Part shown: positions 31,834 to 43,400 of the stretch, in pieces
Numbering within the stretch: position 1 is the stretch's first letter
How the letters are laid out: each line of letters starts with the position of its first letter
From: Brugia malayi
Taxonomy: Eukaryota > Nematoda > Chromadorea > Rhabditida > Onchocercidae
DNA length: 64,000 bases
Assembly: GCF_000002995.4 (NCBI RefSeq)
Contig: NW_025062477.1
Coordinates: 1,692,001-1,756,000 of the forward strand
Direction of reading: 5' to 3'
Translations under genes and position numbers: made by a program
Notes under the pieces: model-generated
What the model was told of the DNA's origin: nothing
The model's database searches: none
What the model saw: the letters and a program-made list of their open reading frames with translations, nothing else

Positions 31834-32674
31834 ATGACGAACACTTTTATTTTAACTATGTAAGTTATTTTCGCAGTAATTTTTAAGTTATTTTTACTAG
31901 ATATTTAAAAATTTTTTAGCAAAAGGAAAATTAGTAGTTTCATCAAATTTATATAAATCTCTAATTTACATCATACATATATTTTATAGAACAGCTAGTT
32001 CGATGCTTCGACGCATTTGTCGGAAAAAAAACATCTAAATTAAAAATAAACATTAAAGTTTCCTGAAGTCCGCTGTACTTTTATCACTTTTCATCCATGA
32101 AAAAAGAATTGAATTAGTATAAGACAAATTATTATCTTTTATCATATTTCTAGAAAAAAAGAAACTTGTCATATTTTCAGTTCGCTGTCTTTGATAACAT
32201 CTGCTAATGCGGTAGCAATCAATTCATTTAATGGCAATATAGTGGGAGATAATGTTAGCATTATCATTTCGTCTAATTTTGTTACCCTATGTAATGTAAA
32301 AATAAAATTTGATGATATTATATTTCTAAGTTTGCTGTATTATTGAAATTCGTTGTTATCAGCTCAAAAATATTATCAATTCTTAATTAAATTAAATTGC
32401 ATAAGTGACAAGTCAAAAAAATCTCGGCAAATTTTTTAAACATGGAATTTATTTGTGTTTTTTTTTTTTTCCAAAAATTCGATATATATATTTTGTTTCA
32501 GTCACTGAACAATAATGCTAATCAGCATCACGATCGTAGTCCGACACGTAGCAGCGCAAAACCATCAACCACTACCGAACGCGCAAGATATTTACCATAT
32601 TTTATTGTTCCTCCTTATGGTCTACCATTACATAACATAGGTGGTATACAATATCCATTACCATATGCCAGTCG

Positions 32675-32719
<45 letters not shown>

Positions 32720-33077
32720 CAGATCACCATATATTACTGAAAGAGGATACTTATCATATATTCGGACGTATGGTGATAATGCTAGTAGATATTTACCGTT
32801 TATTGATGAAAGAGGATATTTGTCTTTTATCAATGATAACTTTGCTGGTAGACGTGGAAGTGATAGACGAAATAGCGGTCGTAGACAAAATGGTGGTCGT
32901 AGACGAAATGGTAGTCGCAGACGAAATAATAATCGTAGACAGTATGAGAGTGGTGGAAGTGATATGGATGATGAAAGTGATGAAGGATATTTATCCTTGC
33001 TTAGAGGAAGATATGGTACTCGACCTAATTCAAATCCATTATATCTTTATAACTGGGGTTTTTATACTACTATCTAA
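31834..33077 (+). CDS. Novel secreted protein with Thr tract, Arg-rich region and GYLS repeats
   Basis: Three exons, 31834-31859, 32181-32211 and 32502-33077, join in frame to give 210 residues. The N-terminus is a textbook signal peptide (MTNTFILTISLSLITSANA, cleavage expected after Ala). An in-frame ATG at 31747 would add 29 residues. The mature protein has a Ser/Thr/Pro-rich start, the motif RYLPYF, a run of 15 Thr (ACT microsatellite), then ERGYLSYI, RYLPFID, ERGYLSFI, an Arg-rich stretch built of (G/N)RR units, an acidic patch (DMDDESDE) and a final GYLSLL. No known family was recognised. The Thr tract suggests mucin-type O-glycosylation, and the repeated RYLP and GYLS motifs suggest an evolving surface or secreted product. 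The first two exons are inferred from phase and signal-peptide quality (donor GTAGCA is weak). The last exon is solid. Confidence 0.6.
32675..32719 (+). repeat. ACT microsatellite encoding poly-Thr
   Basis: Perfect run of ACT triplets inside the last exon of the novel secreted protein, read as 15 Thr. Length polymorphism between isolates is likely. Confidence 0.95.
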
Positions 33078-35329
33078 TGGCGCTGTACTTCGTTTTTTTT
33101 TTTTTTTTTTTTTTTATACTTTTCTCATTTTCCAATAAAAATTTTTGTTAATTTTATTGGTTAGAATTACTTGGATGATATTTATACTAAAGCCGCTGAT
33201 AATTACATATAACAAATATATATCGTTTTAGTAATAGAAGTTTAACTGAAAAATTGCTGAAGAATTTTTAAATTTTTTAACAAAAACTTTAAAATATTTT
33301 ACTATGTCTGGAATATATTTGATATTATTTTAACAAGCTGTCACTAATGAGTCATAAAACATTTTCGTGATTTTTTTGTTTCTTCACCATTTCAATTACT
33401 TTACTTTCGGTGCTGCGATGAAAAAGTAGACCGCTAAATGTTATTCGTTTTTGAAAGTAATTTTACTCATTCGTCATCGTTTACTCCCAATTTCTTAAAA
33501 TCATGATCTAAAACTTGTTTATTACTCACCTTTTTGGAAGATTCAATTATCTTTTTAAATTTCAGAAATGTTGATGCAAATTACTTGAATTCATCAAAAA
33601 ACATAAAATATTGACGAAATGCACTTTATTTATTTAATAGGTGGAAGTTTGAAGTGATAAAATAAACTAATTGAATTATTTTACAAGTATTATAATTCCT
33701 TCATCTCTTTCATTTACTACTTACTGCATCAAAAAGTAAAAAATCAAAAAAACTGTTAAAAAGTTCTTGAAAAATTTTTAAAAAATTGCAAGAATTTAGT
33801 CAAAAGTAGCTGTTTTCCTTTTGATATAGCGACTGTCAAAATTTGCTATCAAAAACGAACTGACGAATTGAGGAAGAAAAATACTGGTTGCTTCTATTTT
33901 CCAGGTAAAAAGGGTTTAAACACAATCCATTATTTTCGTCCTATAAAAAGATACGAAGTAATTCATTTAGAAAAAAATTAAAATTGATCAGTGTTATCAC
34001 ATGCAGTAACATTTGTTTAAAAAAAACTTTTTACATTTTTTTTCTCAACTCAAATTACATGAGATAGTAGGTATTGATGAAATAATAACTTAAATTAAAT
34101 TTACATTTGCATCAATAAAAAATATTTGCGCAAGGTGTAGCACCTGCAAGGATTGAGTTTTCCAGAATTTCGGAGAAAATTACTGAAATCCTAACAATGT
34201 AAAAAATTTTAGAGCCATTTAAAATAAAAACCTAAATTAGATAATATACTATCATTAAATTTTCTTAATAAGTGCGCTTATTTTTTGTCATTCATAAAAT
34301 TTGAATTTAAAACTTTTCTCAAATTGAACATTAATTTTCAACATAAACTTCTTTTTGCAAAAAGCTTTATAAATTTTCTTATTATATTTAATTTTTATTG
34401 GTTTCTATTTTTTTCATCAATTAAATTTTAGTATAAAACAATAAAACAAAACAATAAATAAAACAATAAATAAAACGATTCAAAAAAGAAAACAAAGCAG
34501 ACATCTTTCAAATTAAAAATGAAATCAATATTGTAATCTTTTGTACAATACAAGGAAATAAAAATAACCTCTGAACATTTTACACATCAAAAATCATTTA
34601 TGTCATTTTTTCCAATATGAATTTTATCTAGGGCTGTAGATACAACGTTGATAGAAGCTTTCGAGGGGTCATAATCTTGAGGTGACTCATGATTCAGACC
34701 TATTTTTATTGCTTAATATTTGAGTATATAGGCCTATAGTCATCTTGGCTATTTTCTCCATCGAAGCATCATGCTGAAAAAAATTGTTATTGGAATTGAA
34801 GCGAAAACGCAATCGCATTTTGCACCATTGATTAGTGAGAAGCACCCAGGAATGTTTGATTATTTCATCGTGTTGATCCTTATATGATCATTTCGAAAAA
34901 TTTATGGGCATCTTGATCACCTCAAGATTTGTCATAGACCTCTTCCATTAAATGTTTTGCTGAGGTGAACAAATGTCACGTCGAGTCTTTTGTTCTCTTT
35001 CTTACACTTTTGTTACAATTGTCTGGGAACGAATATCTCTGATAATGACACACTCTCATTAGCTTTGAAATTACACTGTATTTCAGATAGTTTTTCTGCG
35101 ATAGAGAATACCGCTGTTCAAAATTATTCTTTCCATGATTTTTCCATCAATGGGGAAAAGAGTTATGCCTCTGACCTTTCCCTTTTTCATAATTCCTACA
35201 CATCAAAGCTTTTTATTGTGCCTAACATTAATGCAACCAGTGGTAGTAAAAATACAACAATTATAAAGTATAAACTTCTTTATCGAACGTATAAGCTCCA
35301 TTATCAGAAACAACCGATAATAGAGCTTA
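33078..35329. other. Intergenic, AT-rich; nothing recognised except an unsupported open frame and a hairpin
   Basis: After the stop at 33077 a long T run and AATAAA (33135-33140) mark a likely polyadenylation region. An open frame over 34990-35448 (+) starts at TTG and has no recognised domain. The hairpin at 35289-35332 lies inside it. The right edge grades into LINE-derived sequence on the minus strand. Confidence 0.5.
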
Positions 35330-35332
35330 TAC
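35289..35332. other. Long imperfect inverted repeat (hairpin)
   Basis: Left arm GTATAAGCTCCATTATC and right arm GATAATAGAGCTTATAC match as inverted complements at 16 of 17 positions, with a 10-nt loop. It lies at the boundary of the decayed LINE fragment and could be element-derived or a small RNA hairpin. Confidence 0.7.
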
Positions 35333-35339
35333 TTTCGTT

Positions 35340-36010
35340 TTCAGCAAACCTGTTTTGTTCTATCAAGAGAATCTTAGGAATTCTTCAGAGGATTTCAGAG
35401 CGCCAAAGCGTTTCAGGAAAGGGATCTAGGGATGATTTACAAATCTAGTGAGTATTCAAAAAAGATTATCTGGAGTCCATTAGATACATTGCACTAGGCA
35501 TTATTCAAGTGTGACAGACATGTAATACTTCTCTGATATTTTAAGTGATGGTCAATGAGGTGACAGTCTTGGATCGAGATGCATTCACGGTTCTCTGATA
35601 ATTTTTGTAATGGTGTGCTGCTGCTCTGCACAAAACTCTTGCAGAAGGTGATCATTGTCATCTCAGTATCCAATTCCATTGTTTTCTAGTAGTCCTTGCA
35701 ATCATCAGAGTTGTACTCTGGGGTTGAAATCACCAAGAAAGTTAACAACTACAGCATATTTGTGAGTGTGATGGCGAAGGTCCCTGTAGAATTTGTTTTT
35801 TTTTTTTTTTTTTTTTTTCTGAAGGTTCAGCTTAAAGAGTTGGAACGCATGAACTGAAAAGAATAGCATGTTATTTTGCAGTAACAGATATAGAGAGATC
35901 AGGATGACCCGTTCGGAAATTAACAAGTTTGTAGATGATTGAATTCTTATTCATGATAGCCAACTTCTGAAAAATGTTTCTGGGTGAAAAATCAGTAGTA
36001 TAGCTTGCAC
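35340..36010 (-). mobile_element. Decayed RTE-like LINE fragment, endonuclease domain
   Basis: Reading the minus strand across several frames gives LQNNMLFFSVHAF, NKFYRDLRHHTHKYAVVVNF, LGDFNPRV (APE-endonuclease GDFN motif), DDNDHLLQEFCAEQQHTITK and QDCHLIDHHLKYQR. These occur in the order found in the endonuclease of RTE/craniofacial-development-protein-2-like non-LTR retrotransposons. The reading frame is broken by stops, frameshifts and a long A run (T run at 35798-35818 on the plus strand), so it is a dead copy. The reverse transcriptase expected downstream (lower coordinates) was not recognised. Confidence 0.75.
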
Positions 36011-36349
36011 TTTGTTCCTTAAAGTTGCCTTTTTCATGAAAACAAGTTCACGGACAGCATAACAGCAGCATCGATGTTAAGTTGTGATTAATGAACACTG
36101 ACAGTGATGTGAATTTTCACAAAGTCTTTTGTACTTTTCTTCCGACCAATGCTGTTTGTCGCAATGAACTGTAATTGTTGTTGTTGAACAATGCTGAGGA
36201 CGCGCACAGTGTACAGTACCAAGCAAGGTTGTAATGTTTTAACATGCAAATGTTAGTCTGAACACACCTACTGCCTCTTCATTTTTGTTCAACTATGTCA
36301 TCCGTTAACTATAAGCATAGAATGGAGACGAGCTTTGATTAGATTACTT

Positions 36350-36910
36350 TCCCGACGCCTCTCCATTTGGAGCAAGTGGTGCTGTCGTAGAAAAAAGCTC
36401 ATCTTCATTGTTTCCGAACATGATTTTTTCAGGGAAATCCTTCTAATTTTATTTCGTACTGCTGTAACTCTACTGACAGTAGTCTTTATTGGTTCTCGAC
36501 AGTAGCCTTCATTAGTTCTCGACAGTAGCCTTTATTAGTTCTCGACAGTAGCCTTTATTAGTTCTCGACAGTAGCCTTTATTAGTTCTCGACAGTAGCCT
36601 TTATTAGTTCTCGACAGTAGCCTTTATTAGTTCTCGACAGTAGCCTTTATTGGTTCTCGACAGTAGCCTTTATTAGTTCTTATACCAGATTGTACAATAT
36701 TGCTCCTATACAATAAATAATACGAATAAAGGAAACAACGCAGAGCAAACGCTAAAGAATCTAACAGTCCGGTCTGTTGTTGAACTTGTAAAACTGTACA
36801 GCACTTTAATTTGAATGTGTCGAGTGTGTCTTCACTCTGTCACTCTCTCCAAATCCTTCAATGATTTCCAACATATCTTCCTTGTTTACATATAGATCGA
36901 AACCATATAC
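36350..36910 (-). other. Coding-like minus-strand fragments of unknown origin around a 23-bp minisatellite
   Basis: Two minus-strand stretches look more like former protein-coding DNA than their neighbours. About 36350-36430 reads PEKIMFGNNEDELFSTTAPL and continues briefly. About 36800-36905 reads YGFDLYVNKEDMLEIIEGFG and continues to a stop. No family was recognised. They lie between two LINE-derived pieces and may belong to the same decayed insertion or to a lost gene. Confidence 0.3.
36475..36680. repeat. 23-bp minisatellite, about 9 copies
   Basis: The unit TTCTCGACAGTAGCCTTTAT plus TAG recurs every 23 bp from 36493 to 36676 (eight units), with a diverged leading unit from 36475. Copies differ by single bases (TTCATTAG, TTATTGG). 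It is embedded in mobile-element debris. Confidence 0.95.
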
Positions 36911-37122
36911 TGTAAATGTTAACCTTTTCGGCTTGTTGATCCTTTAAAAAACTATGTTCTTACTATTTGACATTCCTGTATTTAGGCTTCGCCAATAAAA
37001 CTATCATAGTGAGATAGCAGTCTCCTCCGTGGCCTACATGAAGACTTCCAATGTACTTTTTCACTTTCGTTCCTCGCTCCTTGGCACAAATGTGAATAAA
37101 TCATTCAAGTCGTAATGACATT

Positions 37123-37254
37123 TATAATTGTCCTCAAGTCTTACGTGTATAATTGTCCTCAAGTCTTACGTGCAATAAGAATATCATTTATAATTGTCCT
37201 CAAGTCTTACGTGTATAATTGTCCTCAAGTCTTACGTGCAATAAGAACGAGTTC
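37123..37254. repeat. 66-bp duplication with a nested 25-bp repeat
   Basis: TATAATTGTCCTCAAGTCTT followed by ACGTG occurs at 37123, 37148, 37189 and 37214. The 25-bp spacing is nested in a 66-bp duplication. It overlaps the low-coordinate end of the LINE reverse-transcriptase remnant. Confidence 0.9.
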
Positions 37255-37430
37255 CATTTTCTTGAATTTTGAGTTAGGGTTGTCCTTCTAACATGATTGG
37301 TTAGGTTAGCAAGCCCATCCTTTCCATGTGCATATTTGTCTACTTGATCTATCTGGTATGCGAAATCACCACTACTAATCGTGACCTTACAAAGATACGT
37401 AAGATTCTCATCCAAAATAAGATGGTGTCC
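37197..37430 (-). mobile_element. Decayed LINE fragment, C-terminal end of a reverse-transcriptase ORF
   Basis: The minus strand reads DENLTYLCKVTISSGDFAYQ, then IDQVDKYAHGKDGLANLTNH and VRRTTLTQNSRKWNSFL. This matches the pattern after the RT domain of RTE-like elements (a YLG..IS.DG motif, then a Lys/Ala-rich helix and a THxxR-type segment). Because it lies upstream, on the minus strand, of the endonuclease fragment at 35.3-36.0 kb, it must come from a separate or rearranged copy. Confidence 0.6.
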
Positions 37431-37439
37431 ACAAGAAAG

Positions 37440-38520
37440 TTATGCAGATAGGTAGGATACACGAAATTGAAATCAAAAAATTAAGTATCCAAATTAAGTC
37501 AAAGTAAAAAATCAAATATAAATTGTGAAATTTCAAGAATCACAGAAAAGATGTTTATAAAATTTTATGACGGCAAATGATTCCATGCAATTTTTTGGGA
37601 AAAAATGAATCAAATATCAATATGTATATGAATATTTAATACGGATTTGTTTTGACTCGTTGCTTTTGCAGATTTCTGTCAAACAATTTTTACTATTAAT
37701 TTCAATACTGATTCAATATTATTGTGATGAAATCGAAATTGTATAACTTCTGTCTGAGATTAAAATCTTTATGCTTAAATCATACAACGATTCTTTGGAA
37801 AGAAACAGAAAGAAGAGGCTCCCAAAATGAAGTTTTTCGATTGAAATTCTCGAGTGAACTAGGAAATGAAATAAATTTCTCGAGGAAAATAAAACACCAA
37901 TATATGAAGGAAATGACCAATCCAACACTCAAAAAAAATGAAATAAAAGGAAAAAAAAAAATTCCGTGAAGTGCATAGATGTACTGAAAATGCTACTTGA
38001 ACGAACATTAAGATTGTATGTAATACAAAATATAAAAGATATGCGATATAAAAAAACTATATCAGTGATTACATGTATAATAAATGACTGTGAACACTGT
38101 CACAAGCCAGATGTTTGAAAATTAGTCAAACAAAATTTATTTTGAAATTACTTTTGGATCCAATTACATAAGTGAGAAGAGTGCATGAAGCAAGTTCAGA
38201 AAGTTTAATTTTAAATTTAATATTAGTATTTTAGAGAAATGAATCTTTTTTCTTTGGAAAATTATAAAATTAAGGTAAGCAAAATGTCCACTTAAATTGT
38301 CGATGCCTCGAATGCTTGTTTTACTTGAATATTTAAATAAATGTTTAATTCTGCTACACATATTTCCATTCAACTTTAAAAAGGAAGATTTTTAATTAAT
38401 TTTTGAACAGCCTACGATTTAAAACAAAAAATTTTTTTAAAAAAAAAAAAGGACGAACGCTTTATCACAGTACTGACAATGTTATGAAGTGATAAACATT
38501 AGACTGACAAACGAAAATTT
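37440..38520 (-). pseudogene. Relic of a second TolB-like propeller gene (exon 4, intron 3 and 5' flank)
   Basis: Sequence here aligns by eye, in the same orientation, with parts of the intact TolB-like gene. 37440-37660 resembles 44720-44930 (intron 4). 37660-37830 resembles 44930-45085 (exon 4); for example ACAACGATTCTTTGGA matches GTGACGATTGTCTGGA, and AGGCTCCC before AAATGAAG matches AGGCTCCA. 37830-38140 resembles 45080-45375 (intron 3; shared AAATGAAGTTTTTC). 38297-38520 resembles 46640-46860 (5' flank; shared CGATGCCTCGAAT, TTTATCACAGTAC). Exons 1-3 are missing between these blocks, the exon 4 acceptor is destroyed and its frame is broken. The low-coordinate side ends at the LINE remnant. 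Confidence 0.65.
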
Positions 38521-38711
38521 CCCGTTTGAAATAACTAGTATTTGAGGAGCAAATTGTTAAATTAAACAGATCAGAGCTATAGTTATGAATGAGAAGTTGC
38601 ACAATGTTATCACGCAACAAGGAACAATAGATTTTTTTTTTTTTCTTAGATGGCGTAGTTTTGTTTCATTGTTTTTGAGGCTTTTATAAAGTACTTAAAC
38701 CCCTTTTGAAA

Positions 38712-39370
38712 ATGTATTCCATCCTTTTAAACTTCCCAAAAGTGATACAGGCAATCCTCATTTGCGTATTTCTGTTGAATCGAAATGCTAATTAAAATCG
38801 CGGTATGCTCTTTATTTCCAACCTTCTGAAATTATTTAATTAATATAGGCTTTAGTGATGTTTTTTTAAATATTTAAATACTGTTCTGCTCTTACATGTA
38901 TTCTGCTTTTGTTGTAATAAGTTCAAAATATAAAAGATAGTCATTATATATTTTTTTAAAATGTACAATAGCTTAGTTCCTATTTCAATTTCTCTTTTTT
39001 TTTTTTTTTTTTTTTTGTAAGGATAATCTTAAAGATCATCCAATAGATTTAGTTTTTAATGAAAAATTTCTGTTAGTACTGGATGATCGGATTATAGTAA
39101 CTTTGTTCATTGATAAAAATTTTCGGTAACTTCAAAAATCATTATGTTCTAATGAATTTAGTAAGTTGTATATGCAATTCAGATTTTACTGATGACATTC
39201 GAACAAAGCCTACCACAGGTCGCTGGTCAATGTTGCCTAGGACAGAATGTGCAGTCATCATTATCATCGTTCTTCCCATTTTTCTCAGATTACTCATGGT
39301 TGTTACCACAACCTTCATTTTCCGGCGTTATTCATCCCGATCAAAAAGAAAGCGAAGGATGTTAGGTTGA
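38712..39370 (+). CDS. Tentative small single-pass membrane protein
   Basis: Three exons, 38712-38765, 39022-39125 and 39241-39370, can be joined in frame to give 95 residues. The N-terminus (MYSILLNFPKVIQAILIC) is signal-like. A middle segment (DNLKDHPIDLVFNEKFLLVL and onward) has the look of a beta-rich ectodomain. Then come a strongly hydrophobic stretch (CAVIIIIVLPIFLRLLMVV) and a very basic tail (RRYSSRSKRKRRML). The third exon, read further upstream, is open in another frame too, so alternative models exist. No homologous family was recognised. The hydrophobic-plus-basic end is real sequence, but the exon assembly is inference. Confidence 0.3.
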
Positions 39371-40409
39371 AGCGGATGGTATGCTGGGGGTCTAATATTG
39401 ATACATGTAATCGAAATTTTAAAGTTCTTACGAATGATAACTCATGAGTAATGTGTGTTTGACATGATTAAACTATTGTTTCATTTTAATTTAAAACAGT
39501 AATAAACTACTCTTGCTTTTGTTAAGATAAAAACTTTCGAAACCATTCGACGGTAATATTTCCCGACCATTATTCAATTATTCAAAATTCGACAAGATTA
39601 TTAGTTAAGGGGCGAAATATAAGTTTCCCGGCGATTGTTATTCAATAAGATAAAAATAACGGCTAAAATGATCAGCTCGTTATTTATCGATTATAGTTAA
39701 ATTCTTTTTCGTTTTCGTTAATCCGATTCGCTTGAATGCCATCAATATGAAAGTAATACCTAACAAATGCACTAATCAACACTATTCCTGAAGAGCATTT
39801 TTTGTGATATTTCCCAGTTGGAAGTTTTCATTCCACAGTACCTTTTACTTATTACTTTACTGAAATGATCTCTACCTTTATTAATCTATAATGAACATAT
39901 ATCGTCGTCGCATTACCATTATTGTATTAAGGAAACGAAACTATTATGTCGAGAAAAGGGAGCAGGATTTATGAACAGTTTAGAAAATCTATCTGCAATT
40001 TCATAAAGTTTTAAAAATCAATTCACTACAAATCAATCAAGTGGATATAAGCAAGAGGATTCATTAAACAACTAACAATTTCTTTAAAAAACTGATAAAA
40101 TATTTGAATTTGTAGACTTCAAAATTTGCCGACTAGTGCCAGGTACAAATTCAACTGTTGGATGTTAGTGGTATTTCGGCTCCACAACAATTTCAAACCA
40201 TTATGAGAAACTGCAGGATAAAAATTCTCATAATCACGGTCTGTGGTAATCTAGAATAACAACAATGAGAATATCAGAGGACCAAACTGAATAATTGATT
40301 AAAATATAACCAATAAAAGTTGATTTCCAGATTTCTCGAAATTTAAATATGCCAGGAAAATTTATGTTTAATTTTAATATTTAACTCCCATAAAAATTTT
40401 TACTGCAAG
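39371..40409. other. Intergenic, no feature recognised
   Basis: About 1 kb of AT-rich sequence between a tentative plus-strand gene end and the 3' end of the minus-strand TolB-like gene. It presumably contains both 3' UTRs. Confidence 0.5.
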
Positions 40410-43400
40410 TCATGCCTGCTCCAATTCGCTTCCATCGATGTTAACAGCAAAAATGTTAAATGCGTCATTCTCTAAAATGCCACTCGAGGCAAACAAAATA
40501 CGTTTATTGTTTAGAAATGTGGGCCACAAATTTGTTCCATTTTTCGTCAGCTGCCTCAAGCCACTTCCATCACTATGCATGAGAAATATTTGAGTATCAG
40601 CCAGTTCAACAGCATTATATCTGTAAAGCTATACAAAATGAAATTTTTAAGCAAAAAAGGAGACTAGTTTAATAATAATAAAAATAATAATAATAAAAAC
40701 ATGTTTTACGCTGTCAATTTTTAGAGAACATAAGAGAATGAGAATGAAACTAACCGCCGCAATAGCCAACCATACTTGAATAGTTGACTAGGTGATGTTG
40801 GACGTGAAGCATGAAAAACAATGAATCGTCCATCAGAACTTAATTTCGCACCACCTTCGTAACCAATAGTCTTTGTTATCTACAAAAAGGAACAAGAAAC
40901 ACCGTAGCGATAATGCTGTTATTGAGTATACTTTTTTCTCTTTCATTTATCATTCGTTCATGACTGTCCTAAGAGCTTCAAATTAGCAATAATAATATTT
41001 TCAGATAATATCGTAACGCAGTTTTGATTGAAATGTAAGAAGTGAATCGTATAAAATCAACCCATCATTTGATAAGGAAACCAAAAATTAAGTATCAATA
41101 AAAGTGAGTATCAGCAGGCATCCAGATATAATCATTTATAATTACTTGTGTTCCCTATTTTCTAAGTAGGTAGTTATCTAAGTAGTTAAAACTAAAATCA
41201 ATACTTGCTTAGCATTTTTTCCATCGATATCCATTATCCACAAATTAGGATCACCATTCCTCCTTGAAGTAAAGATGATATGTTTTCCATCTGAGGATAT
41301 ACTTGCTTCCCCATCATAACCTAAAATTATAACTTAAACAATTATTTATATATGATTTATCTATGGAATCCATCCCTGTTACTTATATAACTCAGTAAAG
41401 ACATTAAAAAATATTAATAACACTTATCAGTAACTATGAAAATACTGAATTTAGGTATTGTGGATGCTGCATGTGAAATAATAACAATGTAATTCAATAA
41501 ATGCAAGATAACCTGATGTATTTGTTAGACGTCTAATAAAATTACCATACTTGTTTACCTTGATAAGTTCAAAATCCGGATACAATTCCAAAACATGAGA
41601 TCGCTTACCTGAAAAGATATGGGTAGTATCTATCACATACTTGTTAATAGTAAGGAAAGATAACTAAGCAATGATAGAATATTTCAAACATGTCAGGATG
41701 TATAAATTAAAGAAATAAAATATGAATGGGACAATTAAAGAATAAATAATGCAGTACAGCAGATAGCAAGCAAAGCAATTTTAGTGTTGAGAAATATAAG
41801 AATTTAGAAAATTTACAGATCTCTTTTATCCATGATTTTCTTGCAGTGGCACATACTCGTCGTGGACAACTGTTTAAGATGGAGCGATTAGCCGTAAGAA
41901 TATTACTAGCATATATTATGATATTATCATCAGATATATATGATGGTGAACGGGTAATACCAATACCTAAACAATTCATTGTTTTTTCCTGTTTTTTTTA
42001 ATGAGTGCTAAAATCAATAGTAAAGCTACTAGCATCAAAATGAAGCACCAACATTGGTCGAAAACATCCCAAAATTTAATAATTACCTGTGCTTAAACGT
42101 CTGATCCTTCGTGATGAACTTGAAAAGTCTAAATCGAATATCTAAATATAATTACTTAATGAATTATGATATACCATTATAATAAATATAAAATATCAAA
42201 TTAAAATCACATTTAACGAACTTGTTCACATGCTGCATCGTAAAGATGAGTACCATATCCTTCATAAATTACTCTTTTATCATCGAAACTATAAAATAAG
42301 AAATGATTTCAGCAGTAATTGAAACGCATATAGCTTCGGCTAAAATTTTCTCATGATCAATATCATTGCCAACAATTATGAACCGCTGTTTGTTACTAAT
42401 CAGTACCAAAGATACTGATACCTTACCATAAATGTAATTTAAATTATAAGTTGTCATATTATTAAAATATGTGAAACAATAAATAATTTAATTATAGTTA
42501 GTTTAACCAGATATTAAATTAAAACTAGAATGCTCGACACTGATTGATTTATATGTGAATAAAAATTTACCTGAAAGAACCTGCCATGTTAATGTCATCA
42601 TTAGTGAGCTGTTCAATCTTCTTCGGATAATTTTTTTTCATCATAATACTTAGCAAATTAGAACTAGTCAAATTTTCTTCCTAAAAAAAAGATATTAACA
42701 GAAAACATATTAAAACATTTACTCCATCAATATATATACATAGATTTAAAATTACACCTTCATTTCATTTGCAATATTCATTGTGCCATTATCAAGCCAG
42801 TCAGCGATGAAAAGATTTAGTTCACTTCGACTACGTCCATTTCGACTACTGCTCCAAACCAAGCGTCGACCAGTTCGATCAAACATCGGAAAAGCATCAA
42901 ATCCACCTTCATTGAAAGTTATCTGTCATAAAGTCGTCTTTTTTTTTAAAAAATCAACACTTTTCATTGAAATATATACCAAAAATACTAAGCATAATTT
43001 GTTAATTCTTTTAAAAGGCAAAATTTTTAAAGACAGGTTTTCATGAATGATAAAATAATTGATGTAATCAGATAATAATATCAGCAAATGTTTTGTCATG
43101 AATTCTCGGATATATCTTTTCTTTTTCTTAGTAATACAACAAACTATTAATAGTGCAAAAATTTTTACCCGTTCAACATCACCACCTGCTTCATCAATCA
43201 TGTACAAATTAAATGCCCCAAAATGGCCACCAGTTTCATTAAAATTTGAACTGAAGATAATGTGACGATTATCCGGCATATAAAATGGAGCCCAATTAGA
43301 ACCACCGAGAGATGTAACCTTTTTTAAACCACTACCATCAACATTAATTGTATAAAGTTCCATTTCAAGTGGTGACACTAAATTATAGCTGAAAAAGTTG

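Noticed and set aside
32615..33138. Poly-Val minus-strand and Leu/Val-rich plus-strand frames over the ACT repeat
   Set aside because: They are shadow frames of the poly-Thr exon of the novel secreted protein.
34990..35448. 152-residue plus-strand open frame, the longest unexplained one
   Set aside because: Starts at TTG, contains the 35289-35332 hairpin and overlaps antisense LINE-derived sequence. No domain was recognised, so it is left uncalled.
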